Assembly (NCBI RefSeq): GCF_051251085.1
Contig: NZ_JBPCZH010000004.1
Span: 124,001-188,000 of the forward strand
Reading direction: 5' to 3'
Source: Cernens ardua
GTDB taxonomy: Bacteria; Pseudomonadota; Gammaproteobacteria; Pseudomonadales; Halomonadaceae
Length of the DNA: 64,000 bases
Position 1 is the first letter of the stretch; each line of letters starts with the position of its first letter. Under the pieces are notes generated by a model. That model had not been told where the DNA came from. It saw only the letters and a program-made list of their open reading frames with translations, and ran no database searches. The position numbers and the translations under genes are program-made. Shown here in pieces: positions 17,729-26,400 of this stretch.

Positions 17729-17744
17729 AGAGAAAGGTTTCTCT
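17729..17744. promoter_or_regulatory. Inverted repeat upstream of the export operon
   Basis: agagaaa (17729-17735) and tttctct (17738-17744) are perfect arms around gg, about 150 bp before the first gene of the efflux/biosynthesis operon. A regulator site is possible. The spacer 17349-17891 is otherwise AT-rich, with another small repeat (aaccttggtt near 17531) and no supported gene. Confidence 0.3.
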
Positions 17745-17891
17745 GATTTGTCAGATACGATAAGAAATAGGATAATAGGGTGTTAAGCTTCGTTGCTGGT
17801 TTCTCGGCGCATTCGATGGCCCGCCTGTTCACTTGCCCACGTGTAGAAGTGGGTGTGTTCCCAGATATATGAATCGATTAAGTAAATTTTA

Positions 17892-19304
17892 ATGATCAGC
17901 TTCTTTTATAGCGCCAACAAGACGCGTTCCGCTCTGTTGGTCTGTATCCTTTTTTGTGCCTCTTTGGCTGGCTGTATGCCTGTCAAACTGCCTCAGCTGC
18001 CTGATCAAACAGCGCGCTACTGGCAAACACAAACCGGGAATGGCACGGTGCACGCCGATCTCCGCACCTGGTGGAAGGTCTTTAATGATTCCCGACTTAA
18101 TGGGATTGTCGATACTGCTCTTTCACACAATCTGACCATTCAGCAGGCAACCGAGCGTTTGGCCGGGGTTCGAAATACCAGTAGTCACCTGCATGATCTG
18201 TATTTGCCTGATGTAAGCGCCAATGGTGTGCCTGTAGAGGATGCCCGGGCACGTAACTCTTTTTACCATGTCAGCCTGGATGTGACATGGGAATTGGGGC
18301 TGTTCGGGAGCTATCAGGGCCAACAGATGAGCGCTGAAGCCGATTTGCGCACAGCGATCAGTGAACGTGATTCTGCCATGGTATCTGTTATCGCAGGGGT
18401 AGTGCAGGCGTATTTGAATTTGGGCGTTGCCAATCAGCAGTCAGCGTTATTGAAGCAACAATTGGCCTACGAAACGCAACTGATTCATTTGGGGCAAGTT
18501 CGGATCAATAGCCGTGTCGGCTCTCGCGATGCAGTCCAGCAACTTGAGATACAACAGTTGCAGACGCAAGCCGCATTGGCATCATCGCAATTGGAAGTGT
18601 CCCATGCGGAGCACACATTGGCTGCCTTATTGGGGCGTGACGAGCCGGATCCGAGCTGGAGTACCATACAGGAGCCACCCGTCCTGCCTGCAGGTTATAC
18701 ACTGGATGCGGTGCCTGCCGATATGCTGCGTACCCGTCCGGATATATTGGCGGCTGAAGCCAATGTCATGAAAGCAGCTGCACAACTGGGTATCGCGCGA
18801 GCGGCCTTGTATCCCCAGCTTAATCTGGGTGGATCGATTCTATACTCCTATAACCTGACTGATGACCGGCGTAGTAGTAGTGATATGACACCGTCCATTG
18901 GCCCCACCATTAATATTCCGCTATGGAACTGGGGGGCACGTATTGATGAAAGAAATACCCGCAAGCGTGACCTGAAAGCGGCATTGTTGGGGTATCGGCA
19001 AGCGGTTGTTGCCGGGGAGTCCGAAGTGGAAAAAAGTCTGGTTTCCATGCGTTATGCCCAGCAGAGGTCAGATGATTTATCTGCCATTCAAAAGATCAAT
19101 GATGACCGTGTGAGCACCACCCAAAAACGTATCGGATTGGGGTACGCCAACCAATATGATTTGGTGGACGCGAAAATAGATACGCTGAGAGCGAAAAGTG
19201 CCCGGATGTTGGCAAATAGCGAGCGTACATTGGCTTTTATTGCGCTATACAAGGCATTGGGTGGGGCGCCGTATAATCAATTGAGCCTACGGGATACGCC
19301 ATGA
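17892..19304 (+). CDS. TolC-like outer-membrane efflux lipoprotein (NodT family)
   Basis: A 470-residue outer-membrane factor with two outer membrane efflux repeats. The signal peptide ends in a lipobox (CASLAGC), so the mature protein is acylated at Cys28. Typical features are the DLRTWWKVFNDSRLNGIVDTAL opening, coiled-coil stretches and RTRPDILAAEANVMKAAAQLGIARAALYPQL in the second half. It would form the exit duct for the ABC exporter encoded next to it. Its stop overlaps the next start by 4 bases (ATGA), so the genes are translationally coupled. It is the first gene of an operon running to 26169. Confidence 0.88.
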   Translation: MISFFYSANKTRSALLVCILFCASLAGCMPVKLPQLPDQTARYWQTQTGNGTVHADLRTWWKVFNDSRLNGIVDTALSHNLTIQQATERLAGVRNTSSHLHDLYLPDVSANGVPVEDARARNSFYHVSLDVTWELGLFGSYQGQQMSAEADLRTAISERDSAMVSVIAGVVQAYLNLGVANQQSALLKQQLAYETQLIHLGQVRINSRVGSRDAVQQLEIQQLQTQAALASSQLEVSHAEHTLAALLGRDEPDPSWSTIQEPPVLPAGYTLDAVPADMLRTRPDILAAEANVMKAAAQLGIARAALYPQLNLGGSILYSYNLTDDRRSSSDMTPSIGPTINIPLWNWGARIDERNTRKRDLKAALLGYRQAVVAGESEVEKSLVSMRYAQQRSDDLSAIQKINDDRVSTTQKRIGLGYANQYDLVDAKIDTLRAKSARMLANSERTLAFIALYKALGGAPYNQLSLRDTP

Positions 19305-20437
19305 TCTCGCTCGCTCGGAAAACATTGATTCATGAATGGCGGCGCTTTTTGCCTGTTGTACTGGCTGTCTGTTTTGTTGGTGTCATGTTGGCAGCACAAA
19401 CGGCCTTGATTCTGGGGATATTTGAAAGTTCGGCAGTGTATGTGAATGCTTCCTCTGCGAATATATGGGTGGGCTCGCCGGGAACGCAAAGTGTCAGTCT
19501 GGGTAATAATATTTTGCCTGATGCGAAAATACGCCTGTTGATGGCTCCTGAAGTGGAGCAGGCCGAACCTTTTCTTTGGGTGGATGGTGATTGGCGTAAT
19601 ACGATTCCCAATTCAGGGAGTACGACGATTTATCTGTCAGGTATCAGTGTTTCGCCGAATGCCATGATGTTCTCCAAAATCCTGTCATCAGATAAGCGTG
19701 CACGCTTATCTGAATTGGGTAGTGTGATAGTCGATAGAAATGATCTCGATTCTTTGGGTATAAAAGGAGTGGGGGATCATGCATGGATAAATGGGCATCG
19801 TGTGCTTGTCGTCGGCACTGTTTCGGGGATGCGGGGGCTCGGTGGAGTGAATATCATCAGCTCCCTGGAGACGGCGGAGATCGTCGGGGACGTGTCCGGA
19901 AGTAGCGATGCAACCTTTTATCTGGCAAAAACCAAGCCTGATGTGGATATCGATGCATTGCAACATAGGCTGCAGAAAAGCAATATCGGCGGGCCATTGC
20001 AAGTCTGGACGGCAGATCAGCTCTCCAGTGACTCGCAAAATTACTGGTTTTTCGATACCGGTGCCGGGATGGCTGTCATGTTCATGGCGATTATCGTCTG
20101 TTTGGTGGGAGCCATTATATCGAATCAGTCTTTTGCCTCTGTAGTCTCTAGTTCCATGCGTGAGTACGCAACATTGAATGCCCTGGGGGCCAGCCGAGGA
20201 GCCCTGGCCAAGGTGATTATCGAAGAGTCGTGTCTTGTCGGGCTAGTAGGCCTACTACTGGCAGCTGTTGTAAGTACAATTTTGTTGCTGATCGCCAGTC
20301 ATGAGAACGTCCCCGTTAACATGACCCCCATGGCTGCCTTGGGGTGTGTGGTGCTGGTTGTATTGATGGCGTTGATGTCGAGTGGCTTGGCGTTACGCAG
20401 TGTTCGTCGGACTGACCCCGCTATCCTGTTGCGCTGA
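19301..20437 (+). CDS. ABC exporter permease, DevC/MacB-like (FtsX fold)
   Basis: A 378-residue inner-membrane permease with one helix near residues 15-40, a large periplasmic domain (about 40-250) and three C-terminal helices, the FtsX/MacB topology. The order of neighbours (ATPase, HlyD-like adaptor, TolC-like duct) and the sequence VYVNASSANIWVGSPGTQSV resemble DevC of the DevBCA glycolipid exporter of heterocysts. It probably moves an amphiphile from the periplasm or outer leaflet rather than importing. It overlaps the upstream gene by 4 bases and is followed by a tiny ORF that leads into the ATPase. Confidence 0.82.
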   Translation: MISLARKTLIHEWRRFLPVVLAVCFVGVMLAAQTALILGIFESSAVYVNASSANIWVGSPGTQSVSLGNNILPDAKIRLLMAPEVEQAEPFLWVDGDWRNTIPNSGSTTIYLSGISVSPNAMMFSKILSSDKRARLSELGSVIVDRNDLDSLGIKGVGDHAWINGHRVLVVGTVSGMRGLGGVNIISSLETAEIVGDVSGSSDATFYLAKTKPDVDIDALQHRLQKSNIGGPLQVWTADQLSSDSQNYWFFDTGAGMAVMFMAIIVCLVGAIISNQSFASVVSSSMREYATLNALGASRGALAKVIIEESCLVGLVGLLLAAVVSTILLLIASHENVPVNMTPMAALGCVVLVVLMALMSSGLALRSVRRTDPAILLR

Positions 20438-20454
20438 CAATGAGGAAAAACACA

Positions 20455-20511
20455 ATGTCATCCTTTCAACAGACAACGCAACGGGCAACCAAACAGGGTG
20501 TAAACGCATGA
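20455..20511 (+). CDS. 18-codon ORF overlapping the ATPase start
   Basis: ATG 20455 has GAGG about 10 bases upstream and reads 18 codons (MSSFQQTTQRATKQGVNA) to a TGA at 20509-20511, which overlaps the ATPase start ATG at 20508. The arrangement suggests translational coupling: ribosomes loading at the good upstream site would restart on the ATPase. It could also be the remains of a longer N-terminus after a frameshift. The peptide has no recognisable family. Confidence 0.35.
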   Translation: MSSFQQTTQRATKQGVNA

Positions 20512-21230
20512 GTAACATGGCCGAAAATGCACTTCCTGAACCTACCTTGCTTGCGGATAAGGTATACAAGGCATTTATGTCGGGCTCTGTGGAAGTTCCT
20601 GTATTGCAGGGACTATCACTTTCTGTTTTTCCGGGCGAGCTAACGCTGATTTCTGGCCCGTCAGGATGTGGCAAGAGTACGCTGCTATCACTGATGTCGG
20701 GATTACAGGCCACGGATGGTGGCAAGGTGTTTGCTTTAGGCCAAGAGCTTACCGGCTTCAAGCGGCGTCAACTCGAGAAGTTTCGCTTGCGGCATACCGG
20801 ATTCGTGTTTCAGGGATTCAATCTGTTTCCTGCCTTGACGGCTTTGGAACAAATCCAATTGCCATTGGGCTATTTGGGGTTGTCTCGCAAGGAAAGTCTG
20901 ACGCTTGCCCGGCAGGCCCTGGAAGAGGTGGGTATGTTGCATCGAGCAAACATGCGCCCGGCACAGTTATCTGGTGGTGAGAAACAGCGCGTGGCCGTTG
21001 CCCGGGCGATTGCAAAAAAACCATCACTTTTATTTGTTGATGAGCCAACGAGCGCATTGGATGCCGAAAATGGGCAGCGTGTTGTGAAAATTCTCCAGCA
21101 TTTCGCGCATGCACAAGGCACTACTGTATTGTGCGTCAGCCATGATCCACGATTGATCAACCGCGCTGATCGTGTGGTTTCAATGGAAGATGGTCATATT
21201 TCCGATGACCGGAGCCAGAGTCCTGAGTAA
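20508..21230 (+). CDS. ABC exporter ATP-binding protein, DevA/LolD-like
   Basis: A 240-residue ATPase that powers the DevC-like permease. Walker A is SGPSGCGKST (near 47-56), the Q-loop follows in FVFQGFNLFPALT, the signature is QLSGGEKQRVAVARAIA, and Walker B is LLFVDEPTSALD with the H-loop in VSHDPRL. ATG 20508 gives MSNMAENAL; ATG 20517 is an alternative, and a longer frame from 20382 would run deep into devC. Its TAA overlaps the ATG of the next gene by one base. Confidence 0.9.
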   Translation: MSNMAENALPEPTLLADKVYKAFMSGSVEVPVLQGLSLSVFPGELTLISGPSGCGKSTLLSLMSGLQATDGGKVFALGQELTGFKRRQLEKFRLRHTGFVFQGFNLFPALTALEQIQLPLGYLGLSRKESLTLARQALEEVGMLHRANMRPAQLSGGEKQRVAVARAIAKKPSLLFVDEPTSALDAENGQRVVKILQHFAHAQGTTVLCVSHDPRLINRADRVVSMEDGHISDDRSQSPE

Positions 21231-22237
21231 TGAAGAAAACGATTGAAAAAAACGTGAGTAAAGGATTTTTTCGCACAGTATTGTGGGGTTTGATCCTGGC
21301 CGTAGTGCCCGCTGCCCTGCTGGGTTGCTCCCATAGTGCGAGTTCAAACTCGGACAATGGCACATCCCATGATGCCGTATCGGGTAATACGTCACTAATG
21401 AACTCCCAACCAGGGGGTGCCCACACCGCTGATTCTTCATTGGGCAATAAAGTGGCCATGGCTCGTGGACGCATTGACGTTCAGGGTGGTTTGATCCATT
21501 TGGGTGTAGAAGGGAGCGGTGTAGTGACACAACTTCCTGTAACAGAGGGAGCCAGCGTTCAGAAAGGCGCATTGCTCCTTGCCCAAAATGATGCTGTAGC
21601 TAACAGTAATATAGAAGTAGCTGAGGCACGCCTTGCATTGGCAAAACAGCAACAGGCAACGGCGGCGCATCGTTTGACACAGCTACGTGCCAAGTCTTCC
21701 AGACTTGAAGCTGCCGCCTCACAAGGGGCTATAGACGATTCGGTAGCGGACGATGCCCAGCAACAATATTTGAATGCACAAGCGGATGCTCAACAGGCCA
21801 GCGGTTCATTGTCAGTAGCTCAATCCGAGTTGAATGCAGCCAAAGCACAAAATGCACAACTTGCTTTAAGGGCTCCTGTAGGCGGCACCATTGTTCGTGT
21901 TGCTACCCAGCAAGGGGCTTATCTGGAGGCGGGCGCTACCGCAATGACCCTTTTGCCTGCTCGCCCTCTTATTGTGCGGGCCGAATTGAGTGCTGCATTT
22001 GTAAATACAGTAAAGCCGGGAATGAAAGCGTCGATAGTATCTGATATGGATGGCGCGATCTCTCAGGACACATTACCTAATGCTCATGTTGTCAATGTGA
22101 GCCCTGTGTACGTGAATGCCACACTGCAGGACAGTTCTCAGGTGGGAACTGCTCAGGTTGTGGATTGCATCCTGGCTTTTGACAGCCCCGCGCATGCACG
22201 TGTGGGACAAAATGTGATGGTGACTTTCTATGACTAG
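21230..22237 (+). CDS. Periplasmic adaptor (HlyD/DevB-like), predicted lipoprotein
   Basis: A 335-residue membrane-fusion protein joining the ABC permease to the TolC-like duct. The N-terminus is a signal with lipobox AALLGC, followed by a Ser/Gly/Asn-rich linker (about 35-75). The biotinyl-lipoyl half-motif is GVVTQLPVTEGASVQKGALL near 105-125, then an alanine- and glutamine-rich coiled coil, and the second half LRAPVGGTIVRVATQQGAYL. The sequence MARGRIDVQGGLIHL resembles DevB. It overlaps the upstream gene by 1 base and the next by 8 bases. Confidence 0.85.
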   Translation: MKKTIEKNVSKGFFRTVLWGLILAVVPAALLGCSHSASSNSDNGTSHDAVSGNTSLMNSQPGGAHTADSSLGNKVAMARGRIDVQGGLIHLGVEGSGVVTQLPVTEGASVQKGALLLAQNDAVANSNIEVAEARLALAKQQQATAAHRLTQLRAKSSRLEAAASQGAIDDSVADDAQQQYLNAQADAQQASGSLSVAQSELNAAKAQNAQLALRAPVGGTIVRVATQQGAYLEAGATAMTLLPARPLIVRAELSAAFVNTVKPGMKASIVSDMDGAISQDTLPNAHVVNVSPVYVNATLQDSSQVGTAQVVDCILAFDSPAHARVGQNVMVTFYD

Positions 22238-22988
22238 CAGACATTCACAATTGTCATGTCAGGCTACAGATAATTATTATGAGGCCGTAGGAGCGTGTGA
22301 TCCTGCAAGTGAAGATATCACATGCGAGTGGGTCATTCAGTGTGATTTCGATGGCACTATCAGCCGTCAGGATGTGACTGATACGTTGCTTGAGCATTAC
22401 GGGGTTCCCGGTTGGGAAGCCTTTGAAAAAGATTGGGAACGTGGCGAGATCGGTTCCAAAGAGTGTATGCGAGGACAAATTGCATTGCTCGACATGAGTA
22501 CGACTGATCTTCACCGATGCCTTGATAATATCGAACTTGATCCCAGTTTTATTCGATTTGTTGAGCATGCCAAACGAATGAATATTGCGATTCAGGTTGT
22601 GAGTGACGGGTTGGATTATGCCATTCGTTACCTGTTCGAACGTGCGGGTATTACCGGGTTGCAAATCATTGCCAACCACCTCGTCAGGGATAGTGAGCGC
22701 CGTTGGCATCTCGAGACCCCATGGGAAAATTCTGTTTGCCCCAGTGCGAATTGTAAATGTCTTACATATCGTAAAGCGCATAACGTGGGCAAAAAGGTAT
22801 GCTACATCGGAGATGGTAGCTCGGATTATTGTGTCTCCGAACGCGCGGATCTTGTTCTGGCCAAGAAAAAACTGATCGATTACTGTCAGTCTCGTGATAT
22901 CGCTTTTCAGCCTTTCAATGATTTTGATCAGGCATGGAGCGCCATTGAAGATAATGTGTTGAATCAATCGCAGGAACTGATGGTATGA
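22230..22988 (+). CDS. HAD-superfamily (IB) phosphatase, MtnX-like
   Basis: A 252-residue cytoplasmic hydrolase. The nucleophile motif is QCDFDGTISRQDVTD (Asp near 38), motif II is QVVSDGLDYAI, the lysine region follows, and motif IV is VCYIGDGSSDYC. The stretch WERGEIGSKECMRGQ is typical of MtnX-like enzymes, which dephosphorylate small sugar-like phosphates. No other methionine-salvage gene is present, so the substrate here is probably an intermediate of the operon's own pathway. It overlaps the adaptor gene by 8 bases and the hydrolase by 4 bases. The first 30 residues are unusual and may be extra. Confidence 0.8.
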   Translation: MTSRHSQLSCQATDNYYEAVGACDPASEDITCEWVIQCDFDGTISRQDVTDTLLEHYGVPGWEAFEKDWERGEIGSKECMRGQIALLDMSTTDLHRCLDNIELDPSFIRFVEHAKRMNIAIQVVSDGLDYAIRYLFERAGITGLQIIANHLVRDSERRWHLETPWENSVCPSANCKCLTYRKAHNVGKKVCYIGDGSSDYCVSERADLVLAKKKLIDYCQSRDIAFQPFNDFDQAWSAIEDNVLNQSQELMV

Positions 22989-23938
22989 GTGAGCATGTTT
23001 CCTCGGATACCTCATATGACACTGAGGATCATCTCGTTGAGGGTGTCGATACCCCCGAAGCAAATGGGGTTGTTCCTGATTGGGTACAGGAATATGAAAT
23101 CTGGATGGCTGGAGAAGGGGAACATGCGAGTACGGGTGTTTTACTTATCCATGGGCTTACCGGTACGCCCAATGAAATGCGTATTCTTGCGCGAGGTTTA
23201 AATCGTTACGGATTTACTGTGTTTGCGGTCAAGCTGGCTGGACACTGCGGTACTATGGAAGACTTGCTGGCGACCCATTGGGAGGATTGGTTGCGCAGTG
23301 TATGTGAGGGTGCCGAGCATCTCATGCAGCATGTCGATAGGCTCGTCGTTGGTGGCTTGTCCATGGGTGCCGTACTTTCCCTTGCATTGGCAGCAGACCG
23401 CCCTGATTTGGTCAATGGCGTGATGGCCTTATCAACCACGTTCAAACATGATGGTTGGAGTATTCCCAAGTGGACAATTCCCATGTCTGCTCTGTTACCC
23501 GTTATTTATAAAATGGGATTCGCGCGCGATCGAGTATTTTACGAGCACTTCCCCTACGGAGTAATGGATGAATCCTTGCGTGCCCGGCTCGTAAAAAGCA
23601 TGAACAGTGGTGATAGCTCCGAAGCAGGGCTACCGGGTAACCCATGGTGGTCTGTTGCTGAAATGATGGAATTTTCCCATCGCACTCAACGTCGGCTTGA
23701 TAGGGTGGAAGCACCTTGTCTGGTCATGCACGCGCGCCATGATGATATTTCTTCCATGAACAATGCATTGACTATCCTCAAAAAGGCCAAAAATGCACCT
23801 GTCACCGTAGTGATTCTGAATAATAGTTATCACATGATCACGGTGGATCGTGACCGCCGTGAAGTCATTTCAGCAACGATTGACTTTGTAACCTCGATCG
23901 CTGCAGACCCGTTGGTCGTTCGGAGAAAATCATCATGA
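22985..23938 (+). CDS. Alpha/beta hydrolase (lysophospholipase/carboxylesterase-like)
   Basis: A 317-residue serine hydrolase. After a hydrophilic first 45 residues comes the oxyanion motif LLIHGLTGTPNEM, then the nucleophile elbow VGGLSMGAVLSLA (Ser near 123). The acid is probably in MHARHDDISS and the His in NNSYHMITVDRDR. The pattern resembles monoacylglycerol lipases and Est-type carboxylesterases. In this operon it may trim or transfer an acyl group. Start and stop overlap both neighbours by ATGA. No signal peptide, so it is cytoplasmic. Confidence 0.82.
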   Translation: MSEHVSSDTSYDTEDHLVEGVDTPEANGVVPDWVQEYEIWMAGEGEHASTGVLLIHGLTGTPNEMRILARGLNRYGFTVFAVKLAGHCGTMEDLLATHWEDWLRSVCEGAEHLMQHVDRLVVGGLSMGAVLSLALAADRPDLVNGVMALSTTFKHDGWSIPKWTIPMSALLPVIYKMGFARDRVFYEHFPYGVMDESLRARLVKSMNSGDSSEAGLPGNPWWSVAEMMEFSHRTQRRLDRVEAPCLVMHARHDDISSMNNALTILKKAKNAPVTVVILNNSYHMITVDRDRREVISATIDFVTSIAADPLVVRRKSS

Positions 23939-24300
23939 GCCATGGCGGTTTATGGGTTCTATTATGGCTCTTGAACGTAGTGCTTGACTCTTGTGGCCAG
24001 CTGGCATTCAAGGCGGCAGCCAGTGACCCTGACACCGGAGATGGGCTAGTGCGATGGAAAAACATGCTATCGCGGCCCTGGCTCTGGATCGGTATTATTT
24101 CGTATGTTGTCGAATTTCTTGTCTGGGTTGCTTTCCTGTCACTGGTGCCGCTTTCATTGGGTGTCCTGTTGGGGTCTATCAATATTGTTGGCATCATGAT
24201 TCTTGGGCGCATCCTGTTTAAGGAACATCTGACGCCGATGCGTGTGATTGGAATATTATTGATCACAGCGGGTGTTGCCGTTGTCAGTATTCAGACATAA
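23935..24300 (+). CDS. SMR/EamA-type half-transporter 1
   Basis: A 121-residue membrane protein with four predicted helices, one SMR/EamA unit. Features are LLNVVLDSCGQLAFKAA in helix 1 and SLVPLSLGVLLGSINIVGIMILGRILFKEHLT in helices 3-4, like ArnE/ArnF-type and other small multidrug resistance-like proteins. Such half-units act as dimers; the next gene supplies a second, different unit. ArnE/ArnF is a known case where such a pair flips an aminosugar lipid and works with a DegT-family aminotransferase, as here. It overlaps the hydrolase gene by 4 bases. Confidence 0.75.
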   Translation: MSHGGLWVLLWLLNVVLDSCGQLAFKAAASDPDTGDGLVRWKNMLSRPWLWIGIISYVVEFLVWVAFLSLVPLSLGVLLGSINIVGIMILGRILFKEHLTPMRVIGILLITAGVAVVSIQT

Positions 24301-24393
24301 ATATCATCAAGAACCTGGGCCTGGCACTGGATGCTTTTGACATCGATAGTTTGAAAAGGCCGAGTAAATTTTAAAAGGTAATAACCCCAGAAC

Positions 24394-24804
24394 ATGAAAC
24401 GCTTTTATCTGCTTGGATTCCTGGTACTGTTGATATTTGATACATTGGCGCAGGTGAGTTTCAAATTGGCGGGTGATCATGCATTGCCACTTGATCTGTC
24501 CATGGCATGGTTGGATCGCCTTTTCGGATATCCATGGATTTATGGCGCTTTTGTGGGGTATATAGGTTCATTCTTTACTTGGATGACCATCCTTAAGCAT
24601 GCTCCTATTGGCCCTGCTTTCGCCGCATCTCACCTTGAACTTGTGTCGGTTATCTTTGTATCCATTATTTTTTTGGGCGAACCCTTCCATTGGACACAAG
24701 GAGTTGGGGCTTTGCTGATCATAGGGGGTATCTGTTGCCTGGCTGTGAGCGAAACCCAGGAAGAAGGTCCTTCTTCAGCTGATGGTTCTCCTTCCAAAAT
24801 ATAA
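24394..24804 (+). CDS. SMR/EamA-type half-transporter 2
   Basis: A 136-residue four-helix membrane protein related to, but distinct from, the preceding one. Helix 1 reads FLVLLIFDTLAQVSFKLAGDHA; helices 3-4 read GPAFAASHLELVSVIFVSIIFLGEPFHW. The C-terminal 20 residues are polar. It probably pairs with its neighbour as a heterodimeric flippase or exporter. A 93-bp gap separates the two genes, the longest break in this operon. Substrate unknown. Confidence 0.75.
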   Translation: MKRFYLLGFLVLLIFDTLAQVSFKLAGDHALPLDLSMAWLDRLFGYPWIYGAFVGYIGSFFTWMTILKHAPIGPAFAASHLELVSVIFVSIIFLGEPFHWTQGVGALLIIGGICCLAVSETQEEGPSSADGSPSKI

Positions 24805-24828
24805 TGAGTGACCTGACAGGCGCCCTGA

Positions 24829-26169
24829 ATGACCTATTCCCCGAAGAGCGTGTCTTCATATAACGCCCGGCGTGAACCGCCCCCTACTGCAGGCTTGCCT
24901 CTTCAGCTTTCTGATTGGCTCCCAGCCTCTGCTTACCTTGAATCAGCGTTGGCTGAGTTCATCGGTGTCGGGGAAGCATTGGTTTCATGTTCCGGCACAG
25001 CGGCACTGGTGGCGGCGCTGGAAGCCCTGATGGCCCGAGCACCAGAACGGCTTGACGTGATAGTGCCTGCCTACACTTGCCCACTTGTTCCGCTGGCTAT
25101 TGCTCATTGCGGCCTCACAACGGTGTTATGTGATATTGAGCCGGAGACATTCAATTTCGATTTGGAAGCTCTTGAACGATTGTGTGGCGCCAATACGCTG
25201 GCGGTGATTCCCACCCATTATGGGGGTAGGGTCAGCGCAGTTTTGCCTGCTGTAGAAATAGCACACGCTGCAGGGGCTTGGGTGATTGAAGATGCCGCTC
25301 AGTCACTGGGTGCTAAAATCGATGGTTGTAGTGTTGGGTTGGCAGGCGACATCGGTTTTTTCAGCCTGGCAGTCGGGAAAGGGCTTACTCTCTTTGAAGG
25401 GGGTGTTCTCGTTTCCAAAACACCCGCCCTGCTTGCCGAGTGTCGAGCTCGCTTGTTCCACCAATATCACCCCCCACATTGGCGCCAGCGTTTGCGTGGT
25501 TATGTATGGGATTGGCAGCGTACCTTTGAGCTGCTGGCCTACACGGTTGTTTATCGGCCTGCCTTGTTACGTTGGGTTTATGCGCGTCCGGTCCGCAAGG
25601 CATTGGCACACAATGACTTGATTGATGCGGCGGGTGATGACTTTTCTCGCGATATACCACTACACCGAGTTGGTTCCATACGCAAAACAATAGGTTATCA
25701 CGCGCTCAAGCGTTTGCCTCAATGGCTTCACCAGTTGCGCCAACAGGGGCAAGAACGTTATCACAGGTTGCTTCAGCTGGAAGGTATTCATGTTTATGGA
25801 GACCACCTCCAGCAGACTATGGCTGAAGCGATAGCAACGACAGAAGCGTCAACGCATACTGAGATACAAGCAGAAGGGGCATGGCCATTCATCATGATTC
25901 TGATGCCTTCGAATAAAGCGCGTGACTGGTTGATAGAGCGAAGTTGGGGCGCGGGTCTGGGAACAAGCCTCATGTTTGTGCATGCTATGCCTGATTATGA
26001 GGCATATCGCGATATCATTGCTGATGCCGCGCCTGATGATTTTCCCGGTGCTCGTGAAATCGCTTCCCGAATGGTGGTTATCAGTAATAGTCCATGGATG
26101 ACCGATGTGCGTTTTGAAGCGCTGTGCTCGCTTATCAGGAAAGCGATATCAGTGACAAAGGCAAGTTAA
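24829..26169 (+). CDS. DegT/DnrJ/EryC1/StrS-family PLP aminotransferase
   Basis: A 446-residue fold-type I aminotransferase. ALVSCSGTAALVAALEAL is the phosphate-binding loop region, VIEDAAQSLGA carries the PLP-contacting Asp and Gln, and the PLP lysine is in FFSLAVGKGLTLFEGG (near 184). Family members usually aminate keto-sugars on nucleotide carriers; the long segment after residue 205 is less typical. No sugar-nucleotide enzymes or glycosyltransferases are nearby, so a non-sugar keto substrate is possible. A stop codon directly precedes ATG 24829. It is the last gene of the export operon. The 230 bp after it, up to the AraC gene, show no feature. Confidence 0.85.
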   Translation: MTYSPKSVSSYNARREPPPTAGLPLQLSDWLPASAYLESALAEFIGVGEALVSCSGTAALVAALEALMARAPERLDVIVPAYTCPLVPLAIAHCGLTTVLCDIEPETFNFDLEALERLCGANTLAVIPTHYGGRVSAVLPAVEIAHAAGAWVIEDAAQSLGAKIDGCSVGLAGDIGFFSLAVGKGLTLFEGGVLVSKTPALLAECRARLFHQYHPPHWRQRLRGYVWDWQRTFELLAYTVVYRPALLRWVYARPVRKALAHNDLIDAAGDDFSRDIPLHRVGSIRKTIGYHALKRLPQWLHQLRQQGQERYHRLLQLEGIHVYGDHLQQTMAEAIATTEASTHTEIQAEGAWPFIMILMPSNKARDWLIERSWGAGLGTSLMFVHAMPDYEAYRDIIADAAPDDFPGAREIASRMVVISNSPWMTDVRFEALCSLIRKAISVTKAS

Positions 26170-26400
26170 ATCATAGAGTTGGAGCATCACCTTTTCCTGT
26201 GCCTGATTTACACAATTATCCACTTCCTGCCTGAGAAGACCCTCTCGTGCGCTTTCCTGTGCCATTTGTTTTAAATGTCATGGTCTTGAATATTCATGTT
26301 CCTGGATACCCAGTCCAAGAAGACGTGTTGGCCTGAATATTGCCTAAGATAAATAATGCTGATGTATTTGGTTTAGACATTATCAAGAAGAGTCTTGATT

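Noticed and set aside
22254..23063. 269-residue minus-strand ORF over the HAD phosphatase gene
   Set aside because: It opposes a gene with all HAD motifs and overlaps its neighbours by 1-8 bases, so it is a shadow.
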